NCBI GenBank assembly: GCA_949825045.1
Contig: OX463829.1
Location: 16,896,715 to 16,960,714 of the forward strand
Length of the DNA stretch: 64,000 nucleotides
Direction of reading: 5' to 3'
From: Argyresthia goedartella
Taxonomy: Eukaryota > Arthropoda > Insecta > Lepidoptera > Argyresthiidae
The translations under genes and the position numbers were made by a program. This document shows positions 32,950 to 43,912 of the stretch, piece by piece (the stretch's first letter is position 1; each line of letters begins with the position of its first letter). The notes under the pieces were generated by a model. It did no database searches and had not been told where the DNA came from. It worked only from the letters and a program-made list of their open reading frames with translations.

Positions 32950-34142
32950 TTAAAAATGCTTATCTCGATATGTCAGGATTAGGAGAACCTTGTCGACCAT
33001 GGTGACACATGATGAAAACCGTTCTTTGAGAACTTTAACAGCACTTAAAATCTGGAGCATTTCGTTCGTAGTGGTATCTTGGTGATTGCCACCGAGATTT
33101 TCACGCTGGGATTTGCGAATAGGTTCAGGTTGCGAGGATGCAATGTCTGCCCAGGAGGGACCAGAAGACTGGATGGTGCCTAAATTAGCAGCATGAGGTT
33201 GTATGGGCACAATCTGTTGTTTATTTCGTTGTTTCGCCAGTCGCTGGACATACGTTGTACGAGCACTACACTTGCTGTAGTTGGCTGCGTGGAACTCGTT
33301 ACAGTTACAGCATTGCGCGGGAGAGGATCTATCTTTCATAGTACACTCGCTGGTTGGATGAGCTTCGGTGCACTTTACGCATCTTGCTGGGAGATTGCAG
33401 TTTCTGGACGCGTGCCCAAATGCCTGACACCTAAAGCACTGGGTCCCTGCAGAGGAGTTAGGCTTATATTTGCGGATTTCAACGGAGCAGTTGCAGATAT
33501 ATTTTATCTTCCTGAATCGCAGAATATCTTCACCCTCTGGCAACTGGACCAAGTAGGGAGGGGGCAGTAGAAAGGACTATCTGGCTTCGCACCCATGCGG
33601 GTGACTTTGGTGTCATTAAAGCCGAGAGAAATGAGCTCGGATGATAGTTCGTTTACGTCTATTGGAGGCAGGCCACGAATCACGCACTTGCGGAGTTTTT
33701 CGTCACGTCGCGAGAAAGTGAAGAAGGGGATTTTTTTATCAAGGAGACCCGTCTTAATCAGCTGATGAACGTCAGGTGAGTAGCAGTGGATGGCAACTTT
33801 GTTGTTTCCTCGATACTGGAGGTGAAAATTCTTGCTCAACTTTGAGATGATGTCTTTGACACTATTGTGGGTCCAATCAGGCTGAAGATCTAACAGGATT
33901 GGAGGAATATGCCCGGACTTCTTTCTTTCTGAAGCGGCTTGTAGCTCTGGTGGGTTAGGATCCAGTGGTTTCTCTTTTTGGAGGCCTTCAAATCTATTGC
34001 TGGTCGGAGTAATTGGCTTGTTCAGTGGAGTTGCTGCTGGAGCCGAACGCTTAGGAGTCCGCCATTCGTTATCCAGGGGCTCACCAGGACGCTTGCCGCT
34101 TACATTTGGGTTGGAGTTTGATCTTACCAGAAATTTATCCAT
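32950..34142 (-). pseudogene. LINE D ORF1 (gag-like, zinc knuckles), one frameshift
   Basis: Start at MDKFLVRSNSNPN, chosen for the context CCACCATGG and because the upstream extension uses a GTG. In order: basic/Pro-rich N-terminus with RPGEPLDNEWRTPKR; a PRE_C2HC-like region with VKDIISKLSKNFHLQYRGN and CVIRGLPPIDVNELSSEL; then zinc knuckles CFRCQAFGHASRNC, CVKCTEAHPTSEC and CCNCNEFHAANYSKC; and a C-terminal tail ending LTYRDKHF. A 14-nt extra segment at about 33553-33566 (duplicating CTAC) shifts the frame between PDSPFY and LVQLPEGEDILRF; without it the frame would be continuous. In the family this protein binds element RNA and helps form the RNP. Defective as it stands. Confidence 0.88.
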
Positions 34143-34859
34143 GGTGGGGTTAGAAGGTTTAATCACCAGGTGGATACGGCCTACCCGAAAATATCGATAA
34201 TTCTTCGAAGTTGAGTGTGAGCCATCACTATTGAGACAGGTTTTTTGCTAGCACTTTATGAACTTGACTCAAGACAGAGACACACAGGCGAATTAAACAC
34301 GTCCGTATCGCTCGACGACCGACTCGCGGATCCAGGACCTGGATTAGATACAGGTGTGTGTACATAGAAAGTGTGGAAACCATAAGCACAATAACCATTT
34401 AATTTTTAATGCTCTGGTAAACCAAACAAAAAAAATGATTCAATAGGTTTCAGTGTAACCTGTTTCTTAGGGAATGTTGTTTATAAAGACAAGTACAGTC
34501 ATTCCTCATTTTGGTCAGCTAATGAGGTCTATCACGTAATATTCGCCGCTGGGTAGGCTACTGTAGCGTGAGGTCTCTCGATACGACATGAACTGACAAC
34601 CTCACCCATTCCTGAAGTTGGTTAAATTTTGGTTCATAGATTCATACTTCAGGACTGTTTTCGCCAGGGGCGGTCTCACACGGTAGCCTTATTATTTAAA
34701 ATAAAATAATAATAATAAAAAAAAACATTTATCCTCGTAGTTTCACGAATGCACAGTAAACAATCTTATTTTTAAATATGGAATTATTAATTCACTGTAT
34801 TAAATAATATTATCGCATGCATTTGTTAGTTATAACTTTATATCTATTTGTTATTTTTT

Positions 34860-35052
34860 TATATGTTAAATATTTATTAAATTGACTATTTATTTGCCTA
34901 CGAGAGCCCTTTTTAGGGTATAGGCCTCCTCCAGAGAAATCCTTGTCTCCAAGTCTTGTATGCATCCACTCATGTCCAGCCGTCTCTTTTATTTCATCGT
35001 CCCATCTTCCTACTCTCCTTGATCCTGGCGGACTTGATGAAGTTGATGCCAC
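34860..35052 (-). pseudogene. RTE-type LINE C-terminal fragment
   Basis: Minus strand reads GRWDDEIKETAGHEWMHTRL then DKDF; after a frameshift come LEEAYTLKRALVGK and a stop. This W-x-D-x-I-x-x-x-A-G-x-x-W-M block and the LEEAYTLKRA terminus are typical of the very end of RTE/R1-type reverse-transcriptase ORFs. 34356-34859 before it shows nothing I recognise. Confidence 0.7.
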
Positions 35053-35150
35053 TTAGTTATCTCCAAGGTCTGATAATCTTGAGATAGTTGTAATTATTTA
35101 CATACCTAAAATCGCATTACTAATCTTGTGATGTTTTTTTAAACATAGAA

Positions 35151-35444
35151 ATGACGAATGATGAATGTTATATATTTCCTCAAATCTCGAAATCGGATAG
35201 AAACCACAAATTAAATACTACTCTTCTGAAAACAAATACAGAGCGAAAACCTGTTTATGTCTCTGAATACCTTACATATAAACAACGAAGAATCTTCTAT
35301 CAAGCCAGACTTTTTGCTACGGACAACAGATTTGTTTTTTGTTGGACATCTCGAGGCGTGACTTACTTAAAGAAGAAAGAGGGAGCCCCTTTCATAGGTG
35401 TGAATAACGAAACGGACCTATCTAAAATTAAAACAAAAGCCTGA
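35151..35444 (+). pseudogene. LINE C ORF1 C-terminal piece
   Basis: Reads YVSEYLTYKQRRIFYQARLF, RFVFCWTSRGVTYLKKKEGA and PFIGVNNETDLSKIK. The L-T-x-x-x-R-x-I-x-x-A-R ... Y/F-V-F-x-W-x-x-x-G-x-x-x-x-K-K pattern is that of ORF1 C-termini in insect LINEs. It ends at 35444, and ORF2 starts at 35761. The preceding ORF1 part is not evident. Confidence 0.55.
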
Positions 35445-35937
35445 CTATTTTTCAGATATAGTAGCTTTATAATGTTTTTCTACTTACTTGTTATAATTAT
35501 TTACTTAACCCATGAAACACTTATACATCAATTTACTCTCACTCATAAATACTTTACACATTTTATATACATTTACATTACATACACACGCTTAAACACC
35601 CTCATTTCAAACAAACAGTGCGCTCCTCAAGGAAATGAAAGTTATGTCATGATTTGTTCAACCTTTATTGAATCTCATAAATATTATTTAAAAATTATAT
35701 TACTAAATTATTGCAGTAGTCTCATATGGTCGTGGTCTCCTTTTATCAAAATTATTTCAGTAAATGGACAGTTTATCTTTTATTAAAGATATTGACAATC
35801 ATACGATATCAAATTCCTATGAATGTGAACCACAAAACTGTAAAAAATATGTGACATCACATGGCTTAAAGATTTTTACACAAAACATTCGAAGTATTGG
35901 TGAAGCAACTCGCTTTTCCGATTTAATACTGTTGCTT

Positions 35938-36306
35938 TTGATTTTTTTTAATTTAATTTGAGCAATTTAAAAAGCATGTTAAAGCGACTTTGTCGAAAAA
36001 GGGATATTACAATGTTCAAGATTACTTAAATGACAGGACTGTATGGGGTTAATCTGGCTCAACACAGACCTTGCTGTTAATAATTTTGTAATAATTTATT
36101 CCTGCTTATTAATCATAACAATTAAATTTTTCATATTTGTATTAGTTAAGCACAACCTATTTTTAAAAGAGATCTAAAAATAAATCTGTGGGAGTTTCTT
36201 CGCCCTTCTTCTCCCACAGTGGTCCAATGTAGAGAAGAGGCAAAAAATGACGTTTGCTAAGTATATGTAAATATCTACAGTAATAAAGTACTTTGACTAT
36301 TGACTA
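35938..36306 (+). mobile_element. 5'-truncated LINE 3' end inserted in LINE C
   Basis: Carries the extreme C-terminus FKKHVKATLSKKGYYNVQDY then LNDRTVWG and a stop, then a 3' UTR matching the reverse of 13060-13312. Flanks share TTGCTT (35932-35937 and 36307-36312; longer with one mismatch). Deleting the insert plus one copy rejoins the LINE C frame as LILLLTSLTFE. Confidence 0.82.
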
Positions 36307-38170
36307 TTGCTTACTTCTCTCACGTTCGAGTGTGATATACTGGTTCTGACGGAGTGCTGGTTGCTTCATTGCCCTCAGCTACCTGACTTAAATGGTTACA
36401 GTAAAGCGGCTACCACACTCAATCGATATCAGAACGATGGAGTCGTTGTCTACTTCAGAGATAATCTTACTGTTTTTGTCGAGGAGCTTAGTACTTCCAG
36501 ATATAATTGTCTTTTGATAAAGTTGGATAAGTTAATTATTTTTTCTATATATCGTGCACATGCTTTCGATGCAAATGAAGTTACGAAGCAACAAAACATT
36601 GATGCTTTTATTTTTGAGCTAAATGATATTTTGCAAAAACATGGTGATTATCGAGATTGGCGATTTAAATATAAACATAGCACCCGGTAGTAGTGATCCG
36701 AACTACGAAAAGTATTTAAATATCCTGGCATACAATGGTCTTATAGCGTGTCATAACTTTGTCACTCGTGATGCAAGCGGCTCATGTTTGGATCACATAT
36801 TTATTGACTCTAAATGTAACTCAAATACTATCAAGTACGATCACTGATCATAAATCAGTTTTAATGGATCTTGAATTAATGTCGCCACGATCAAAGCCGG
36901 TATCACTTCGCACAAAAGTTGATTATAAAGCAGTGTATAAAGAACTTGAATCATTCGACTTCAACCCAATTTTACAAAGCGACGATCCAGCTTTTGGGAT
37001 ACAGTACTTAATTGAATCAATACAAAGTATTCTGGACAATAACTCAAAAACTTATAAAATATCAAACCGTAAAGTAATACTTAAACCCTGGATGACACAG
37101 GGTCTCTTAAGATGTCAACAAAACAAGGATAACTTACACAAAAAACATAAACATGATCCACACAATGAGATACTTAAAACTACGTATACAAGGTACAAAA
37201 ATGTTTACTTCAATTTAATAAAAAGCCTAAAAAGACAATATGATAAAGATCTCATAAATAAGGCAGGTAAGAATCCTAGGCTCCTGTGGCAGGCAATAAA
37301 ATCGATTACAAGTGGGAACCAGAAGGACAGTAGCTCTCATCAATTACTAACCGGTCATGATGATACAAAAACGGTAAATGAGATAAACAGATATTTCGCC
37401 GATGTAGGTAAAAATCTCGCGGAGCGAATACTCTCACAACAGGTATCTTCAGATCGAGAAACAAATTCATCTGAGAAATCTCAATTACATTCCCTTGTCC
37501 TAGAGCATATAGACGTAGACGAGATTGATACACTGATAACTGGCCTAAAGAATGAGTGCTCAATAGGATGGGATAAAATTTCCAACACGGTACTCAAGCA
37601 GATGAAGCACGTTTTGGCACCCCTACTCGTTCACATTTTAATCTATGTCTGGAGCAAGGTATTTTTCCTCAACAACTCAAGAAGGCAATACTAGTTCTTG
37701 TCTATAAGTCCGGGGATAGAGGAGGTGTAAGTAACTACAGGCCAATTTCAATATTACCTGCCTTATCTAAGATACTGGAGAAGGTCTTAAATAATAGGCT
37801 TATTGGATTCTTGGAAAAAAATAAGTTTCTCTCACAACACCAATATGGCTTTCGAAGAGGTCGATCTACAGCTGATGCCGTTCATCATCTAACTCATTCT
37901 ATTTCTACCAAGCTAGATGAAAAAAGAAGGGTCATTGCTGTCTTCTTAGATCTGGCCAAAGCATTCGACACCGTCTCTATCCCCCTTCTACTGGATAAAC
38001 TGGAAAGAGTGGGTGTACGTGGAATACCATTAAAGATTTTCACGGATTACTTGAGTAATAGGTACCAGAGTGTCAACATTGGAAGGTATCTTAGTGATGA
38101 TTTGTCAGTATCCTTTGGTATCCCGCAGGGCAGTATCTTGGGACCCACCCTATTCTTGTTATATATAAAT

Positions 38171-38455
38171 AGCCTGACTAACCTAGGTTAGTCAGGCTAG
38201 GGTGGGTGCGTGGTGCTGACTATAGAGAAGGTGATGTATTTTGTTTTATCACTATTTAGCGTCAACACATTTTTGGCCAACCAGCTTCTAACCTTGTCGA
38301 GACCAGCTTGTGCCGCTGCAAACACACTATCCCAACAATCACCCTCAAATATCAATGCCGTATCATCAGCGTAGGACAGTATTTCCCCTCCAATTGTAGG
38401 GGAAATACTGTCCTACATCACCTTCTCTATAGTCAGCACCACGCACCCACCCGTT
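38171..38455. repeat. Inverted segment of LINE C bounded by palindromes
   Basis: Left junction is a perfect 28-bp palindrome, 38171-38198 (AGCCTGACTAACCT and its complement). Right junction is a hairpin with 19-bp perfect arms (38371-38389 and 38398-38416, GTAGGACAGTATTTCCCCT) and an 8-nt loop. GGGTGGGTGCGTGGTGCTGA at about 38201-38220 recurs inverted near 38432-38452. The inverted core encodes, on the minus strand, EILSYADDTALIFEG and LDKVRSWLAKNVLTLNSDKT, the missing RT motif C and following part. Confidence 0.9.
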
Positions 38456-39182
38456 TCTGAGAGTCTTGTGGTTCATCTGCCCCAGTGTACTAATCTTAAC
38501 CAATGTCCATGTGATCAACTGGCAAGGTGTACAAGCATCAAATATCTGGGGGTTATTGTGGATCAGCACTGTATGTTTGGTCCACACATCGGTCAAATCA
38601 GTGCTAGAGTAAGAAAACTGATGCACGTGTTTAAGAATATCAGACATGTTTTGCAACCAGAACTCATAAAACGCGTTTATCATGCCCTCTGTGAATGCTT
38701 GCTAACATACTGTGTTACATCGTGGGGTGGAACTCACAAAACAATAATTAAAAAACTTGAGATCTCCCAGAGGGCGCTGCTGAAGTTCAGTACATTTAAA
38801 CCTTTCAGGTATCCGACCACCAGTCTATTCGAATATTGTGGAGTGCTGTCCGTCCGTAAGCTTTTATTATAGCCACATTAATGAAACAGCATGAAAATAC
38901 ACCCCTGATTGACCCGACACAGATGCGACGTGGGAGATTTCGGGTTTGTGCTTTACCAAAATGTAGCACTAAATTTAGCTGTAACTTCTTTAATTTCCTG
39001 GGACCATATCTTTACAATAATGCAAATAGAATATTGAACATTCACGAACTAAACCCTTACGACTGTAAACTTAAGATAGCCAAGTGGCTGTCCGGCTTGA
39101 CGTATGAAGAAACGGAGGCACTGTTGAAGGTTGATGAGTGACGTGTTGTTTTAAATGGGTTCATGATACTTTACACTCTCAT

Positions 39183-39189
39183 GCACACA

Positions 39190-39251
<62 letters not shown>

Positions 39252-39262
39252 TACATACATAT
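39183..39262 (+). repeat. (CA)n microsatellite with CATA tail
   Basis: About 35 CA units with a single interrupting T near 39196, followed by CATACATACATACATATA. Sits in the 3' UTR of LINE C. Confidence 0.95.
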
Positions 39263-39894
39263 AGACACCCTCATAAGCAAACCAATACCCAAACATACTC
39301 ACATAACACACACACACCCTAACACAATGCTTATAGAGTTAAGTTACTATGCATGCCCCTATAAGCATGTTTAAATTAATTTTAAAAATATTTATTTTCT
39401 TTTTTCTTAATTCGTGTATACTTCATTAACTAAAATATACTAGTTCACCAGTGGTCACTTAAAATGATATATAGGGTTGAGACCTACTTAACCTAAATCT
39501 ACAGGGCATTAGCCCTTTTTTGGGGAGTAGTGCACTCTTTATTTGAAATGTGTATCAACTTTTTGGTAAATAAAGATTTATTATTATTATTATTATTATC
39601 TTTGTAATGGTTAATGGCAATTATTAGTTTTTAAATAAAACTACAATATTTGTACTGCGAGTTTATATTTATATATAGTACTACAAATTTTAATTCTATT
39701 TCAATTCTTCCGACTGTACCACGTGACCTAGTTTTGAGTTTGACGTACGTTTGTTTTGTACCGCGATGTTTTTGTTTGTTGATGTGTAGTTTGAGATCCT
39801 CGAAATGTTTGAATCCGGTATTTAACTGGGTAGGTAGACTTTTACTCATTTTGGGTGGGAAAAAAATATTTTGGTGATCATTATATTTGTTGCC

Positions 39895-40175
39895 TTAAAT
39901 AAATATTAGAGGATAACCTTAAATTGAACAACCTTAAATTGAACTAGGCCCAGAGTAAGCTCAATAAGGCTTGTGTTATGGGTACTAGACGACGATATAT
40001 GTAAGATGTAATAGAGATGAATACTTATGTAAAATACATAGAAAACATCCAAGACTAAGAAACAAATATGCTTGCTCATCACACAAATATTTGCCCTTAC
40101 CAGGATGCGAACTCAGGACCGTCAGCTTCGTAGGCAGGGTCACTACCAGCTAGGCTACACCGGTCGTCAAACTCT
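39895..40175 (-). repeat. SINE-C copy
   Basis: Minus strand: an A-box-like TAGCCTAGCTGGTAGTGACC and B-box-like GAGTTCGCATCC, then GATGAGCAAGCATATTTG, TTAGTCTTGGATGTTTTCTA, TGTATTTTACATAAGTATTC, GTCTAGTACCCATAACACAA, GCCTTATTGAGCTTACTC, TGGGCCTAGTTCAATTTAAG and an AATATTTATTTA tail. Apparently complete. It also relates to the SINE inside piggyBac at 6736. Confidence 0.8.
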
Positions 40176-40179
40176 GACT

Positions 40180-41270
40180 CTTTGGCTAACTCTTTCGACC
40201 TAGTTTATATTTACCTTACTTCAGTGCAATGGCTCGTCTTTTGAAGGCGGATGCCTAAACCACAAATGCCCTTTGCAATTCTTATTGAGACTTAAGACTA
40301 ATTGAGGACAAGTTAATTATCATTTTCAGTGTTGAGAGCTTCATAAATATCGTCTTCACTAAACTGACAGAATTTTTCGGTGGCATCTTTAAGCTAAAAC
40401 AAGTTACAAGCGAAATATTAGTAAAAAGCTTGGTCAATCGTTGGAATAAGTGATATTTTTGTACTAGTTCCAAAACAAAATCACTGGTCAAGGAAAGGAA
40501 ACCACGCAATTTCAACTTGCATACTTTGCTGCGTTGTTTTTTTTTAAATAACTTTGACTATCTGAGATATGTTATCTATACTTGTTTTTGGAAATATTTA
40601 TGAGTTTAGGTACTTTATTACGCCATTTTGTGTACTCTAGTCGTATAGTCATATTTTTTGGTGAATTTTTCCATTTTCTAAATAATTCATCATGTTTTAA
40701 TATCATATTAAGCCATTAATTGCTGGTTTACTAGAAGATATCTCTTATTAGAGATAAGCTCCTCTTTGTACACTATTTTTATGTAACAATTGTTTTTTTT
40801 ATAAGTTTTGTGTGCAAAAGGAAATATGATATGATGTGATAATTAGATTTCCTGTTTTGAATAGTTTTCTCTTTAAATCCATTTTCATAAACATTGTCGA
40901 ACACACTAAATATCCCTCGTATATTTTAATAGGATATTATTTCACCATCATGCAATTTCAGTCATGTTGTGATAGCCCCAATACAACCTGTCGATTATCT
41001 AAAACTTTTTCAGTTCTTATACCACTTTGTTGTTGCACGTCACCCTCACGCATTGCTATACCAGTTAAGTAATGGTCTGACATTTTGCACGTTAACAGAC
41101 CTCACTTCTAGCCACACGTATAAAAATATGGCCGAGGCACGTCCTAGATAGCTTGCCCTTTATCACTTCCTCACGCGTATAATCTCGTCATCCACACTCC
41201 ATCGCGTATTTGCTCATAAGATCTTCATATTCTGTTAGTACCTAATGTATACCCTAACACATAATATCTA
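40180..41270. other. No gene recognised
   Basis: AT-rich. The frames at 40282-40515 (minus) and 40836-41072 (plus) show no domain. Confidence 0.45.
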
Positions 41271-41273
41271 TGT

Positions 41274-41695
41274 TTAGTCTCCCATGTATAGTACATCTTC
41301 TGAAGGGGGAAGTGATCTTAAAACATTCTCCATTTCTTGCAGGTATTTTTTATTAGATCCAGGGCGCCTGTAGGGAGCGAGGAAATGTATCCATCTTGTT
41401 TCAACTTTTAGTTTTGTTTTTATCATTTCGAAGGTATTCCCATTTTGGACACTTACGATAGGTTTTAATAAAATGGACGTCAATAAACCAAAACCGTCTC
41501 CTTAAGCAAGCAGTTCTGACATCTAAGAATTTCGCTCTGGAGAAATTGACCAATCACAACACGACTATTTGACACAAGCTGTCTTTATCGTTAAGTAGCT
41601 TCCGGTATGTCATGAATGTACAACAGAAACAACAATGGACCGAGTGCACTACCTTGTGGAACCTCAAATGTATTTTGACGTAGTTCTCTAGGCTT
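41274..41695 (-). pseudogene. LINE relic: endonuclease and RT motif-B pieces
   Basis: At 41274-41483 the minus strand gives VSVQNGNTFEMIKTKLKVET, RWIHFLAPYRRPGSNKKYLQ and LYMGD, an APE endonuclease block with its conserved YR.P and GD. At about 41590-41690 it gives TFEVPQGSALGPLLFLLYIH then DIPEA, the RT motif B. The order on the minus strand is RT piece then endonuclease, the reverse of the normal order, so the copy is rearranged or two copies abut. No intact frame. Confidence 0.7.
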
Positions 41696-41699
41696 ATTA

Positions 41700-42402
41700 T
41701 GATATTCTGACATCTGGAAATTTCTATCAAATTGACAAATCGACGTCCTCCCGGGTAGTGCTAAAGGTCAACAAATTATTCTCAAGACAAAAATTTCCAG
41801 ATTCTCAATAGAGGACCTGACCAAATTGTGATCTTTCAAATACACTTTGATAACACACATTGTGGAAAATATAAAATAATCTGTGATATCTAAACGGGGT
41901 GGTTAGAGTAGATCTTGTAGCACTATACTCTATCCCTGACATCTATCCAGTGAATTCCAGTAACTCTATTGTTTCTATGAAATCAATCCCCATAGCTTTC
42001 AAATTATTATTTAATTCTGACATACAGGAATTTCAATCGCTTTTGAATAATTGAACAATCAGTAGCCTTTCTTAGGAATAATCGACCAATCAGTAGCCTT
42101 TCTTAGGAATAATCGACCAATCAGTAGCCTATCCTAGAAATAATCGGCCAATAAGTAGCCTTTCCTAAGAATAATCGACCAATCAGTAGCCTATCCTAGG
42201 AATAATCGACCAATCAGTAGCCTTTCCTGGGAATAACCTACCAATCAGTAGCCTTTCCTGGAAATTTCTATCGAAATTCCTTTCTAATTGACAAATCGAC
42301 CAATCAGAACATAGTCAGTTTAAACGAGCTTCCTTTCGATTGGTCGATTTGTCTATTTGTAAGGGAATTCTGATGAAAATTCTCAGATGTCAGAATAACA
42401 TA
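41700..42402. repeat. TIR repeat with repeated TTCTGACAT motif
   Basis: Left end GATATTCTGACATCTGGAAA with TTTCTATCAAATTGACAAAT; right end (read inward on the minus strand) TTATTCTGACATCTGAGAAT and a CAAATAGACAAATCGACC segment. The same TTCTGACATC..AATTTC motif recurs at about 41508, 42018 and, inverted, 42520, so the structure is an array of related ends rather than one tidy element. Confidence 0.55.
42050..42262 (+). repeat. 31-bp minisatellite, about seven units
   Basis: The unit GACCAATCAGTAGCCTTTCT-TAGGAATAATC is repeated with small changes (CTTAGG, CCTAGG, CCTGGG). Each unit contains CCAAT. It lies inside the TIR repeat at 41700-42402. Confidence 0.92.
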
Positions 42403-42789
42403 AGAAGCCTACCAGAGCACCGCATAAACAAGCAAAGTCGCAATAAAAGACTGCCCCTCGTCTCAAATAATCGTGTTGTGATTAATACATTGACACACGA
42501 GCGATTGAAATTCCTTGATGTCAGACATTACATGATGAAGCTTCAGCTGTTCGCCAACTTTTGTGTTGACCGATCAGAACGCGATTATTTAACAAGAAGT
42601 TTCATTTATGCACGAGTTCGAATCGTAGTTAACTTTTATGTTTGAATATTGTATCCTTAGACAAGTTGCCAAAACTTGAAGACACCTGCACCTACACGTA
42701 CATTTGGCGACGCACGCATTGACACAACACAACTTGCCGCCTTAGTTTATGCGGCAACGCACATGGCCAGGCTGCCTTTTCATTGTGGG

Positions 42790-43080
42790 GCACCTCATGG
42801 TCTAATGGGTTTCACGCTTGCTTCTCACACAGGAGATGCAGGTTCGATTCCTGACCATGTACCAATGAGATAATTAATTTATCTTAAGTGCATTATTCGG
42901 ACGTTCTAACGGTGATGGAAAACACCGTGAGGAAACCTTCATTACTCCATAGCTGTGGCGATGGACTAGCCCCCTGTCACGCAAAATGGAGTATTGAATA
43001 ACTGTCTCAAAGAGGGCACAATTGTGTCTCTGCCACCCCGTATGGGAAAAGGCGTGACGCTGTTACGTTATGTTATGAAC
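42790..43080 (+). repeat. SINE-A, most complete copy
   Basis: A-box-like TGGTCTAATGGG near 42799 and B-box GGTTCGATTCC near 42841, then ACCATGTACCAATGAG, TAATTTATCTTAAGTGC, GGACGTTCTAACGGTG, GTGAGGAAACCTTCATTACT, GGACTAGCCCCCTGTCACGC, ATGGAGTATTGAATAACTG, GCACAATTGTGTCTCTGCCA, CCCCGTATGGGAAAAGGCGT and a short TTACGTTATGTTATG tail. tRNA-derived, pol III-type internal promoter. Confidence 0.82.
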
Positions 43081-43436
43081 TTTCATTTAGAGCGATTTCA
43101 ATTTGAATTTGAAGGAATCCCCCCTGGGGGGTTACTACCAACTCTTATTGCAGGACCTTAATTGAACTGCTGTGCTTTTCCATACTAAGAATAATATTTA
43201 AAGCGATTGTCGTTGGTGAAAAGTCAATTTGAATGAATCGGATTATGTATACGGGAAATATTAAACTGCACATCAAAAATACTGATTTGCACAGCAAATA
43301 CCAGGGCAAAATGCTGCGGTAGCTTAGGTGAAGGGTAAAGGGGGTGAGCGAAGCGAAACATCCTTTATCCTTCGTGTTAGGTTGAACACGCAAGAACAAC
43401 AAAAAGTACTTAAAACATAAACTTGAGCACATAATA

Positions 43437-43912
43437 GTAGTTTATGTGACTGCTGCATAATGGAGGGCATTAAAACTCGAAGGCGAGTTTCATAATAATA
43501 TCACTCGAGAGTTTTAATGCCTAATTATGTACAGTTACATACACTAGTTTATCTACACACATATCATAAGTTCTCTTTGATGTGTTCAGGAACCGCATGT
43601 TTGACCGGCATTGTGGCTCTGCAGTTGTTTAGCTTGTTCTGTAGTACCAACTTCTCGCAGGCGGGCGTCGGCGTTCGAAATTTGAATGTCAGTACCAACT
43701 TCACAAACAAACTAGGGACGGGACGCGGGTGGGCGTCGGCGTTCGAAATTTGAATGTCATTATATGTAGAAAAACTACACATAATGACCATAATGTGTAG
43801 TTTTCCAGATACGAAACGAGTTTTTACCAAGTAGTTTAACATAATGCTGATCCTAACGTGCGGTTTTTGAACGCAGTAAAGAGGGTTTATGATATGTGTG
43901 TAGATAAAATAT
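43437..43912. repeat. MITE-like repeat M, copy 2, upstream of SMG9
   Basis: Opposite orientation to the 28-kb copy. The tail AGTTTATGTGACTGCTGCAT comes first, then TAATGTACAG..ACACTAG, then the inverted arms TTTATCTACACACATATCAT (43549 on) and ATGATATGTGTGTAGATAAA (ending about 43909). The interior has two direct copies of GGGCGTCGGCGTTCGAAATT and a hairpin near 43760. Ends about 585 bp before the SMG9 start codon, so it may lie in or next to the promoter. Confidence 0.75.

Larger units (their letters stand above)
29596..34342 (-). mobile_element. Nearly full-length Jockey-type LINE D with target duplication
   Basis: Minus-strand non-LTR retrotransposon, about 4.75 kb. Both flanks carry the same 13-bp direct repeat ATTAGATACAGGT (29583-29595 and 34343-34355). 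The 3' end has an A-tail (T-run 29604-29619 on the plus strand). The 5' UTR spans about 34342-34143. It has two ORFs: gag-like ORF1 (34142-32950) and endonuclease/RT ORF2 (about 32940-30232). Only a few indels disrupt them, so insertion is relatively recent. Confidence 0.92.
35761..39600 (+). pseudogene. LINE C ORF2 and 3' end, broken by an insertion and an inversion
   Basis: Begins MDSLSFIKDIDNHTISNS, then LKIFTQNIRSIG (endonuclease N-terminus). It is broken by a LINE 3' end at 35938-36306 and resumes LLTSLTFECDILVLTECWL, IGDLNINIAPG (catalytic) and a TDHKSVLMDL block. The linker includes NPRLLWQAIKS. RT: SNYRPISILPALSKILEK, QYGFRRGRSTADA, VIAVFLDLAKAFDTVS (motif A) and FGIPQGSILGPTLFLLYIN (motif B). 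Motif C (YADDT) is on the opposite strand because 38199-38412 is inverted. The C-terminus resumes SIKYLGVIVDQHCMFGPHI and LLTYCVTSWGGTHKTIIKK, ending near 39141. The 3' UTR contains a (CA)n tract and ends in a (TTA)n tail at about 39577-39600. Several 1-nt frameshifts also occur (near 36650, 36845, 37665). Dead. Confidence 0.88.

Noticed and set aside
33193..33570. Plus-strand 125-aa frame
   Set aside because: It is the complement of the LINE D zinc-knuckle ORF1, which has clear family motifs.
35472..35786. 104-aa open frame between LINE C ORF1 and ORF2
   Set aside because: No motif, AT-driven composition, and it overlaps the ORF2 start; most likely inter-ORF spacer.
42050..42262. CRISPR-like array
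   Set aside because: Units are contiguous tandem repeats without unique spacers, in a eukaryotic repeat context.
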